64,000 nt of DNA, taken from NCBI GenBank assembly GCA_017506865.1, contig JAFCMP010000346.1, positions 620,001 through 684,000 on the forward strand. Direction: 5' to 3'. The DNA is from Tribonema minus (lineage: Eukaryota > Sar > Xanthophyceae > Tribonematales > Tribonemataceae). The notes beneath the pieces are model-generated. The model saw only the letters and a program-made list of their open reading frames with translations, made no database searches and was not told the origin of the DNA. A program made the translations under genes and the position numbers. How positions within the stretch are numbered: the first letter of the stretch is position 1; the number at the start of each line of letters is the position of its first letter. This document shows positions 55,301-64,000 of this stretch, piece by piece.

Positions 55301-56788
55301 CACGCTGCTTGTGCAACTTTGCCCAATGCAGGAGTACATTGACCTGCGCATGCAGTATCGTGATCTATGTGCTTCACGAGGCCAGACTAGCAATGCTCTT
55401 TTCTGACCCTAGCTCACCAGCAACACTTTTTTTTAATGCTTGCGTACCAGCTTTCACGTGCCCGCATTGCCTTACCCTCATTGCACTCATTGCTTGTGCA
55501 ACTTTGCCCCATGCAGGAGTACATTGACCTGCGCATGCAGTTCCCCTTCTTCTCCAACGCGCGTACCGTGCGTAACGCCATGGACCGGGCACGCATGAAC
55601 AGGTATGTATGTAACTACGCTCAACCACACATGAGCATACTTGCCCTAGCCCTAGCACATGAGAGCGTTAGATCACCGAACCGTAACCCCAAGGTATGCA
55701 AGGGTAGAATTTCACGTGGTTGTAAACTTGTCGTGGAACATTGTCTCATGGTGATTGTCTGCACCTTGTCTACGCTGACCCTGAGAAGCAAAATGGTGTT
55801 TACAAGGAGGGTCTTGATCTCAAAGCTCCATTTGCACCAAGTCTTCTCCCTCACAATTTCAAATGCTAGTGCCGATCCGATGTGTGGCCCCTGTGTTAGG
55901 ATCAGAGTTTGGGTCGTCATTGGTAGTCCATTGGATCAGACGCTTCACGGCTCGTGTGTAGACTTGCGGCGCCTTTCACAGTCCATCACATGTACTTCGC
56001 TTTTCTTCAAATGGTCTGTCTGATTTCAGAAATTGAATCTTTGTTTTCGGCTCTTTTTTTCCCACAGCGCCATCCGCGTCTTCAACGAGGCTGTGGTAGC
56101 CTCCTCAGGGGACGGCATGGTGTCAGCCATGGACCTGGCCACCATCACCGAGTCTGACTTCCAGGTGAGCTACCCCCTCTCCTCCGCCCCCCACAACGCA
56201 GGCCTGTTCGCAACACCTACCCCCACCCCATCCCCATCCAAGAGAGCTACCTTCCCCCCAAACGCAGGCTTGTTAGTTAGCACTTGTACACCCCCCGCGC
56301 GCCGCATTTCTCACAATCACTCGTGCCCCCCAAGGTCGGACAATGGCGAGGAAGATGGCCTAGAAACACGTTGCATGCCGCCTGGTCTCTGGCGATGAGA
56401 GAAATGCTAAGCGTGCATGACAGACACACCGTTCACATGCTGCTCGTGTGCACAGGAGGCATTTGTACCATTTGTACATTTCATTACAATTCTTGGTTAG
56501 AAGGGCTCAAAAAAGCCCAGATGATTGACGTGAAGTTGCTGCCAGAATCTACGCGCCTTGTGAAAAAGTGCCTTGATGCGCATCAATGAATAATCACTTC
56601 TGAACGACAACTGCCAATGTATACTTGTTCTGCTGCTCACATGGCACTTCAACATGGCCCCCCATTTTTGCACGTCTCACCCATGCTTTTGCCAACTGCT
56701 TGTCAAATTGCGTGTCACCGCTCAGATCCTCCTGGACGAGCTTGTGCACTACCAGAGCATTGGCAAGATGGACGCCATCGTGGCCTAA
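49212..56788 (+). CDS. cbbX: CbbX, red-type Rubisco activase (plastid-targeted AAA+ protein)
   Basis: Remodels inhibited form ID Rubisco in the plastid stroma using ATP. Exons: 49212-49433, 49588-49713, 51995-52297, 52690-52818, 53900-54082, 54629-54685, 55517-55602, 56068-56164, 56726-56788 (TAA); 421 residues. Residues 1-21 are a signal peptide, with cleavage expected at A21|FAP, followed by a transit-like stretch. Exon 2 is a charged, probably helical linker ([20 protein letters not shown]). Then Walker [10 protein letters not shown] at 181-189, pore-loop [11 protein letters not shown], Walker [14 protein letters not shown] from ~238, [30 protein letters not shown] with the arginine finger, and [13 protein letters not shown] in the C-terminal helical part. 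All AAA+ motifs are intact. The start was chosen by the signal peptide. Introns carry echoes of exons 3, 4, 5 and 7. A palindrome insertion lies just upstream. Confidence 0.94.
51800..51920 (+). repeat. Two echoes of the start of cbbX exon 3
   Basis: The first ~30 bases of exon 3 (GTCGGCACGGTGGAGGACTT) occur at 51803-51832 behind ACGTAG and at 51885-51912 behind GGGCAG, before the true exon at 51995 behind TTTAG. The three are 80-110 bases apart and almost identical in this part. Confidence 0.92.
52819..53050 (+). repeat. Echoes of the end of cbbX exon 4
   Basis: The exon end and donor (ACAAGGACTACGGACAGGT) recur at about 52910-52931, and a weaker copy with GCGGACGAGGCG and AACGCGTCCAAT at about 52990-53030. 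They alternate with TTTGTTCATGAATTC-like strings. All lie in intron 4. Confidence 0.88.
54281..54297. repeat. Short telomere-like repeat
   Basis: TAATCCTAACCCTAAGG in intron 5 of cbbX, about two units. Confidence 0.55.
55320..55380 (+). repeat. Echo of the start of cbbX exon 7
   Basis: CAATGCAGGAGTACATTGAC at 55324 onwards repeats the acceptor and first ~25 bases of exon 7 (true start 55517), and continues as CTGCGCATGCAGT before diverging. The preceding ~60 bases of intron are repeated too. Confidence 0.9.
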
Positions 56789-58511
56789 TTACTGGGTTCT
56801 GGCAGGAAGAAAAAGGAGCCCCCATTACGCATGGTCATGCGCGCCAAGAGCAGGCCTGAAATTAGTAGCCTTGCAGCGCTACCACTGCACTTGTGTGTAT
56901 CTCTTTCAAAAACCATCTGCATACATAACGAGCAACCGATTCTACCATCCGCCGGCTTCTTTTGCTGTGTCGTAATGCATGTCCCCTGCGCTGTGCTGCC
57001 GTTCTACTGCACTGTAGTGAACAAGTGAACTTTACATGACATGTTCTCAGTGAGCAACTTCGATGTGCACACTGTATCATCGTCTGAAGCAGGCAACAAG
57101 CTTGCCATGAACTGCACGCCGCTGTTTTGACAGCGTTGCGTGTGTTACAGTACAGGGACACAGTGAAATACAGTGCATTTGACAACTTTTTTGTTTTTGT
57201 CACAATCACGCAATTGCTCGTTGCGCGATGCTTCTGAGTATCGTGGCCCCACTACTGTACTCAGACGCAACAAGATCAGCGCAAGTGCGCTGCAGCCTGG
57301 CAAAAGCAAGGCAATTTGCAGTTTCTTGCTTGACTCTACATACACGCCAGCTACTGTCCATGGTTGCTTGAGACGTTTTCAGTTACTGACTTTTTGTGCA
57401 CACGGTATCGTCATCCCGCAACGAGCTTGCCACGACTCTACGCCTCTCATGACAGCATTGCACGTGTTGAAGGGACAAACATGAATACAATGCATGGGCC
57501 ATTGGTGGCGTTGTTGACAGTTAGGCCGCTACTTGTGAGTTTGTGTAGCTCCAGTCAGACTCAACAACAACATAGCAGTGCATGTGTGTTGTACATTGCC
57601 AGGTGAAAGCAAGGCAAATCGCAGTTATATGCTCGACTCCACACGCCAGCTTCCGTGCATTTGCGTGTTGTACATCATGATTGTTGGCGAATGCAACAGA
57701 TTTTGATGGCTAAGCTGTCAAGACATATGTTCATCAATGTTTCATGTGCGCAACTGACAAAGGAGCACATCATTGAAAGATGACCGAGGAGCACATGATT
57801 TCTTGAAATACAATTGCCATGATGACCCACATGCTGCACTGAGAGCTCGCAGCCGCTCACACCACAAATGTGACGATGCCAATCTGCCTATGGAAGGACC
57901 CATGTGCCACGTGTTTATGCCACCTACATGGAAGAATGTGCTGCAGCTTTGTACTGCACTGCTGCTGCTTCCATGCAGTGGGATACGCATGTACCACAGC
58001 AGCTGCACCGCATGTTGTGCGATTGACATGCTGCTTTACCAATGAAAGGGTGTTCTGCATCACACACCTGGCCTGCTACAGGCGCTCGCTGCTGCCCTGC
58101 TGCCTTCTCACAAGAAAAAAACGGTTAGAGTACACCATGTGTACCCTTATGGCTTGCCTTTGCTGAAGTCACAAAGAATGGATGCCCCCTGCCCTACGCT
58201 ACAGCAAGAGAACTCATGCATGCTAGAACAGGGTTAACCCTCGCCACACCAGAGGCCTAGGCACTGGCAGATTCAACCGCGACACTGTGTGTCGATCACA
58301 GCCGCACTGCGTCACACTCCGCAGCACCGAGTCATCACCGCTGCGCGACACAGCTCAGCACCTCAGCAGCAGCACCGCTCAACGTGCTGTGGCACTGCTC
58401 AGCATCTCATGATGACCTGCAGCACGGCTCAGCAGCAGCACCGCTCAATGTGCTGTGGCAGTGCTCAGCATCTCGTCACCCGCAGCACGCCTCAGCGGTA
58501 GCAGTGCTGCC
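56789..58511. other. Spacer between cbbX and the EF-hand gene (tail to tail)
   Basis: Contains the 3' flanks of both genes. No supported gene. Two similar blocks at about 57050-57320 and 57390-57620 (both with CACACTGTATCATCGTC/CACACGGTATCGTCATC and GAAAGCAAGGCAA-like strings) form a diverged tandem repeat. From 58270 a tandem repeat begins. Confidence 0.5.
58290..58510. repeat. Tandem repeat of CAGCACCGCTCAACGTGCTG type
   Basis: About three units of 65-70 bp (…GTGCTGTGGCACTGCTCAGC…) directly behind the stop codon of the EF-hand gene. The motif is related to the GCTGAGCACTGCTG strings in introns 3 of the cysteine-rich genes, read on the other strand. Confidence 0.8.
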
Positions 58512-61500
58512 TTAGTCGTGCTCATATCCCACTGGCTCATCGAGGAGGTAGTCGGGGCTGACGCCGCAGTCGCAGCGCCCGCCAAACTGCGCGTGCTTCT
58601 CCCAGATGGGGACCACCTGGAGGGGTGGCAAATGCAACTTCAACACTTGAGGTTGGTGCGACAGCTGTGGAGTTCGGGCGATACGAGGACAGGACATTTT
58701 GATGGGGATGCAGGGCAAGCACTGTGCCGCACGGTGAGCGGACACAACTTCGAGGTGGAGAACACTGTGTTGGTTGCCTGAGGAAGGCGGAAAATTCATG
58801 GATGCGCAGCGTGGCGGCATGTTGACTTGATGTCCCCGATGACAGTCGAGTACACTCAGCATCAGACTCCTGGCCACAATCCAAGATATGCGTATACATG
58901 CCGGAACATGCGGATACACGGTGTATGTAGACCTATGAGTTATGGGGCTGCTGACCCTTACCAGTGAAGCGGACTTGAGACTCAGAATCATACCTGTCAC
59001 AAACTGGCGAGTCCCTGCTCCTCCAGTTGAACTCAGTGCACAGTCAGTGTGACATGTACCGGTTGTCGAAAAGTAATTGTGTCCTCTTGAGGCAAGAAAC
59101 AAGCGCTGCCGCTCCAAATGGTGTTCCAATTGCAAGCAACAACGCAACTGCCCAGTCTCGAGCACCGCAGCGAAGGCTGCCCAACCGTGAACACCCCAAT
59201 TCGCATTGCTTACCTCATCCACAAAGGCGGAGACTTCCAGGTTGTCGCCATCGAGGTTTGAGGGGTCGAACTTCGACTTGACGTCTTTCCACATGGCGTC
59301 CACGATGCGCGAGTCGACGCCCTGCAGGCCAAAGTGCTCCAGCACACGCACGAGTTCCGCCTTGTTGAACTTGCCGCTGCGTGGAACACAGCCAAGCACA
59401 TATACATGCATACTCCCTCAGCTGGTATATAAATGAATGCAATAGGCCGTAAAGACCAAAGTGCTCCAGCACGCGCACCAGCTCGGCCTTGTTGAACTTG
59501 CCGCTGCGGCGCGCACAGCACAGCGTGTATATGTAACCCCCTCAGCTCGTACCATGAATGCAATCTCCTAGAATGGCTGTATGTACAACCTAACCCTAAC
59601 TCTAGCCCTATTGATGATGCCCAAGTCTAATGCCGCACTTTTACAAAGATTGTAAGAACGGGATCCCGTGTTTCCATATTCTGAAGTGCTTGGTTTTGTT
59701 AATAACATTGTCCTCCAATGAGGAGATGAAGCATGGCCACAGTGCTCAATGGCAGAAACCGCGGCAGGCTCCTCAAAACATGGTGATGCGTGAAAGGCAG
59801 TGAGGTGTACTGCTAGTGTACTGCTAGTGTACTGCATGTGAACCCCAAGAGCCCCACTGGTCACAACGTGTTGCAGCTGTGCCTGGTGTGGGACTTTGCT
59901 ACTTAAAAGTGTTTAGCAACATTCAGCTGGAGAGGTTGAAGCTGCTCGGATGAAACGCTTTTCACCATACCCTTCACCGCAACTGGGTCATGATGGCATG
60001 CTGCGGCTGCGACAGAGCAAACTTGGAACCTCAACTTGGAATGTCACAGCTGGGTTCACACGCGCCAACAACTGTCCCAGCATGTCATAAGTAGGGTACC
60101 AATATTGCTCAGCAGCAGGCAAACTAATACACAAGGGTGCTCCCGCAGGGTGCAGAGGGTGGCTCAAGACAGAAGTGGTGGGACATGTGCACAAGCTGTG
60201 CTCAGTGTACTAGCAATAGTTTAGCAACGGCACCTGTCAGCCAGAGCAAGTGAGGACAGGCAAGGCACGCTAACAAGAGGCTAGCCAGAGTAGGAATGAG
60301 GCGTGAAGGCCTTATGGTAGAGTGGTCATAGAGTGATCATGCTGAACACTGTGTCTGGATAACGCAAAGTGGAGTGGGACATGCGTGCTGGCTGGAGAAA
60401 CACACCTGGGCAGATCCATGGTGTGCACCTGCTTGAATGCCCAGTGAAGCGACTCTGCCTCAGTCTGCGGCCACAGCGGCAGCACCAGCAGCAGCACCAG
60501 CAGCGGCGGCGGCAGCAGCAGCAGCGCACAGCAGGTGACAGCATCAGCAAACGCAGTGCAAGCGGACCCTTGTCAACTGCGCTGGTGCTCCACAAGCAGC
60601 ACTAGTATTCTAGACAGGCTAGAGCAGTGATTGAGGCAGTCTGACATTACATCGTGTGCACAGGTGCCTCACAGGCTACAGCTTTTGCCAGTCAGCACGT
60701 GAAAAGTGGGTTGAGTGGGTTGCAGAAGGTGTCTGCAACGGGGGCCAACAGGCCATGGTGTCACCACCGGGCAACTGCATGTTTGCAGAGTAAAAGTTTC
60801 AGCAGTCCATGCTCGACTGGCAACATCTGCAGGCATCATGCACCATGGGAGTCATGCTTCAAAGTGGTCCTTCGTCCTGTCCTTCATGTACTCTATGTAA
60901 ACCATACTACTAAACATTATCGAATCGCACTCATTATTCAACTCGTAAACGATATTACTACAGATTCTCAAATTACTCTCATCATTTACAGGTATTGTTC
61001 ACCTCGTTGTCCTTGGTCCTCGCCCTGACCTTCAATATTGTCAATGACTGTGCATCATGCATTATAGGAATCATGCTTTCAGATGGCCCTTCATTCTGGT
61101 CTATTCCTGCTGCAGTCAGTAGGGCCAGGTCCTTTGACTTGCTCTGTGTAAACATGCTCGAATCACTCTCATTGTTTACCTCGTTTTCCTTGGTCCCCTC
61201 CCTGATCAACATTCACAAGATCCACGCACCATGCGAATCGTGCTTTCAAATGGTAATCAAAGTCATTATTCACCTCGTTGTCCTTAGCCCTCTCCCTGAT
61301 CTTCTCCCCCAGTTCCAGCGCGAGGTGTTTCACAAGCTCGTCCATGTCCGCCTGCTCCCGTACGCGCCACAGCCGCCCAAGTATCGAGACAAACACGGCG
61401 TCGATGGGCTCCAGCTGTGCACATAACACAGCAAAAATAAAGAGAGAGAGAGAGAGAGACAGCATTGCAATGATGTCAGCGCCTCTCAAGCAAAGTAACG

Positions 61501-63874
61501 AATGCGCAGTGCAGCCCGTGCTCACTCGCGTGCTCAATCGCACAGCTGTGTCCACCGCCATGCACATATGTTTGTGCAGTGTACGCTAAACTACATAAAA
61601 ACAAAGCTCTTGACCTGAAGAGTAAATCGCTGTTTCGAAAACCAGGAAAGCGCGGCAGGAGGAACAACGATGGACACGCACGCTCGCAACTGTGGACATG
61701 GAGCAGCACATCATGAAGCGAACGTAGATGTGGAGCAGCTCTTTCATTGGCATACAGGACGTCGTCCGGCATTCAGAGGCGATCGCGTTGATCTTCAGGT
61801 ATCTTGGGCAGCAGGAGCAACATTCTCTGTTTCGAACTGCGCTGGAGAGGCACAAGCAGCTCTGATGCCACGGCCGAAGCTCGTCAAGCAAATCCACAAC
61901 ATTGGACAACCCGTCATTACCTCATTACAGACGCCTCATGCAGATGCAGACATGACTTTGTTCGCCGGGGGACAGGACGGATCTTTTTTTTTGAAAGGAA
62001 AAAAAAAAGATCCTCTACAGTGATCGATTTCACACAATGGCACCAGCTTCACAGATGGTATACTTTGTCACTTACCTCTCCGAGCGACTGATAATACTCC
62101 GTGAACGCTTCCGCAGTGACCTGGCCCTGAAGTTTGCGTCGAGAGCGCGGGAAGGAAGGGGAAGGAAGCGCGAAAAGGGGGCCAGGGGGGGAGAGGGGGG
62201 ATTGAGAGGAGCTTTAGCATTGACATTGACATTGACTGCAGCATTGAAATGCTTGCTGCAGCCGTTGCAACTGACACCAGGCCCAGCCGCAACCAATCTC
62301 TACAAAGAAGTGGCAGTTCCCGTACCTAAGTGACAGCACATGGTCACAATGACTACACACCGGTCACGGATGCAGCGCGCCGACGCACCAGTAACCGCGG
62401 AACGCGAATGCTGGAGGTATCTTGCAGCGCCGGTGCGCAAGCTCATGGGGTGCAGCGCAGACCAGGAGCTACTGCAGCATACCACTGTAGCATACAACGT
62501 CACGGTGACGAAAGCAAACACCTCCAGCCTCTCTTTGGCCCTAACTATCATTCTTGCACTCTCTGGCCAGCCGCAAGCCTTGGGCATAAGCGCAAGCAAG
62601 AAAAGCTGTGTGTGTTAGGGTTGGAGGTAGTCTACCGTTGGGGCTTAGGCTCAAAGCTGAGGTAAAACGTGCAAGATCAGCTGTTGCAGAGGCAGCAGAC
62701 TCACGCTGTGCTTCTCCTCAAAGAACGCCTTGAAGTCTTCGATGACCTGAAGGCGGGCAATGACGTAGAGCGCATGCAGCAGCGCACACATGCGCAGAAG
62801 CAGAACTGTCAGGTTCATACACCATGCTTGGAAGACATAGTGCAGCATGCATGCCACAATACAATGACATCAGATAATCACTCGCATATAGAGCCTTGCA
62901 CATGCGTTACAGTTACATAATGGCGGTGTGTGCACGCACGGTTGCCATGTCTGACAGGCGCAATGCAGCGTGTCATCACAACGTGTGACACGTGTACGCG
63001 GTCACTGACTCTGTTGGCAAACATGCCGTCTCCACAACTTGCAGACTAGACCACATTCGGGCAATACACTCCGAAGTCAGCCGAAGTCAGCTCAAACTCT
63101 AGCCTAAACCATCTATGTAGGGGGCATTGACGCACAGGAAGCATGGCGACACTGTCAAGCGCTATTGGGCAAGGCTTGCTGGCTAAATTCATACATACAC
63201 GCCTGCACAATGCAGCGGTGCTCATTGTGCTTCAACCCAGGCATGTGAAATCCACGCAAGAAGAGCCGAGTTGTTACCTGATCCGCAGTGAGCTTGCCGC
63301 TGATAACCTCCGGGTGCGTGACGGCCGTGCTGCGCAATACGGCAAGGGCGCTCTCCAGGGGCACCGTACCTTTGCCTGCGCAGCAAGCAAGAAAGGCCCA
63401 TACGCAGGCATGAGTGCAGCACTTCTCAGGCGCAGCCATACTTCTACACGCAAGTGCAGCAGCTGAAGAGGTTGCAAATGATGACTGCATTGGAGGGCTG
63501 CCCAAAACAGTGTCGGCTGCAGGTCTAACTCTAATGATCACGTGATGACACAGGCGCGCAGCGCAGGGAGTTGCGGCTCGTGCTGAGCCTTGGCGGCACT
63601 GGTCCTGCCGGCTGCGGTGAGCCTGTTGCACCGCCAATTCAATGGCACGCATTCTTTGTTGCATCATGATATATGTCTGTCAGGCCCTGACCTCAACGCA
63701 GGGTCATCTTGCTGGCAAATGTCTACATACATAGAGCTCCATCGTCATTCAGTGAGAAAATGCCTGCCGCGCCAGCCCTCATATTGCGCATTCGATCAAC
63801 GGTCCACATCTTTGAATACTTTGCCCAGGAGGTTCGAGTCACAGGAGCAGGACAAGATGCTTCCTTTGGGTTCT
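58512..63874 (-). CDS. Calcyphosine-like EF-hand protein (5' end not certain)
   Basis: Exons in gene order: 63874-63801, 63375-63278, 62746-62705, 62126-62076, 61414-61274, 60464-60406, 59376-59214, 58616-58512 (TAA); all phases fit. The protein reads NLLGKVFKDVDRKGTVPLES (EF-hand loop Asp-x-Asp-x-Lys-Gly), then THPEVISGKLTADQ, VIEDFKAFFEEKHSGQVTAE, FTEYYQSLGE: the HP-x-V...F.EYY order is that of calcyphosine-type calcium-binding proteins. A helical part (ILGRLWRVREQADMDELVKH) and a second, degenerate EF-hand (FKQVHTMDLPSGKFNKAELV) follow. The C-terminus is CDCGVSPDYLLDEPVGYEHD. Calcium signalling role inferred from family. The first exon shown lacks a start codon, so the gene probably begins beyond 64000. 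The donor of the first intron (C|GTTGAT) is weak. Introns contain exon echoes. Confidence 0.8.
59446..59515 (-). repeat. Echo of the start of EF-hand exon 7
   Basis: In gene sense, CGCAG|CGGCAAGTTCAACAAG and the next ~45 bases are repeated upstream of the true exon start at 59376. The copy keeps the frame for about 20 codons and has its own acceptor. Confidence 0.9.
59587..59608. repeat. Short telomere-like repeat
   Basis: CCTAACCCTAACTCTAGCCC, in intron 6 of the EF-hand gene. Confidence 0.6.
61005..61212 (-). repeat. Two echoes of the end of EF-hand exon 5
   Basis: The last ~25 bases plus donor of exon 5 (plus strand CACCTCGTTGTCCTTAGCCC, true at 61271) recur at about 61007-61032 and 61184-61212. 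The intervening intron stretches, such as ATGCAYCATG...TCATGCTTTC, are repeated as well, in units of 80-170 bp. Confidence 0.88.
61440..61460. repeat. GA dinucleotide repeat
   Basis: AGAGAGAGAGAGAGAGAGA in intron 4 of the EF-hand gene; CT-rich in the transcript, near the acceptor of exon 5. Confidence 0.9.
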
Positions 63875-63891
63875 CTGCGTACAGACAGGCC

Positions 63892-63912
63892 GGTTAGGGT
63901 TAGGGTTAGGGT
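63892..63912. repeat. Interstitial telomere-like repeat (TTAGGG)3
   Basis: GGTTAGGGTTAGGGTTAGGG, about 18 bases upstream (gene sense) of the first recognised EF-hand exon. The remaining bases to 64000 show no further exon I can support. Confidence 0.9.
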
Positions 63913-64000
63913 CCCTTCATGATCTGCGCATCAACCTATCGAACTTATGTACAGTCAAAGTGCAACATGTACTCTACTAGAAGATTGCGCATGCAAAAAA

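Noticed and set aside
58512..59411. Single 299-codon minus-strand frame
   Set aside because: Only its two ends match an EF-hand protein. The middle has GT and AG sites at the right phases (59214 and 58616) and a sequence without family features, so I treat it as exon-intron-exon. An intron-retained form cannot be excluded.
61586..62023. Possible extra exon of the EF-hand gene between 62076 and 61414
   Set aside because: Joining the two flanking exons directly keeps frame and phase, and no GT-AG bounded stretch here reads as a conserved sequence.

Overview
The window is nuclear DNA of an intron-rich eukaryote, most likely an alga with a red-lineage secondary plastid (ochrophyte, haptophyte or cryptophyte; the sequence does not decide between them). 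The reasons are these. The five genes that can be assembled are broken into short exons by GT-AG introns. One of them is a nuclear cbbX (red-type Rubisco activase) whose N-terminus is a signal peptide ending in an A|FAP motif, the usual bipartite address of complex red plastids. TTAGGG-type repeats are scattered through the region. Exons are GC-rich; introns and spacers are repeat-rich.

Layout. 1-36 kb holds three related copies (A 431-4118, cut by the window edge; B 5954-13570; C 27689-35551; all +) of a gene for a secreted, very cysteine-rich protein of about 470 residues. Copies B and C lie in an ~8.7 kb segmental duplication. Between B and C, on the minus strand, an eight-exon gene (25988-17040) encodes a membrane-anchored or secreted protein with two alpha/beta-hydrolase-like halves: the first has lost its nucleophile, the second keeps a Ser-Asp-His triad. 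36.5-44.4 kb is a ten-exon CARM1/PRMT4-type protein arginine methyltransferase (+). 45.7-56.8 kb is the cbbX locus (+). A ~2.6 kb giant palindrome has inserted there and is flanked by a nearly identical ~0.5 kb duplication of the cbbX upstream region and transit-peptide start. 58.5-63.9 kb is a calcyphosine-like EF-hand gene (-), with its 5' end probably outside the window.

The most striking property is shared by all genes: exon ends are repeated inside the neighbouring introns. Copies of an exon's first bases with the acceptor AG lie upstream of the real exon, and copies of its last bases with the donor GT lie downstream, in all stages from perfect to badly decayed. I call these exon echoes. 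In the methyltransferase a 23-codon half-exon occurs four times, two of the extra copies being in frame with both splice sites. A second repeat system is a ~190 bp dispersed element (six copies) that lies in introns, twice close to a 5' splice site, and is present or absent between paralogous copies B and C.

The genes do not form a pathway. cbbX serves carbon fixation in the plastid, PRMT4 chromatin and RNP methylation, the EF-hand protein calcium signalling, and the cysteine-rich family and the hydrolase the secretory route or cell surface. All splice sites are read by eye from frame, phase and GT-AG rules; no transcript data were available.
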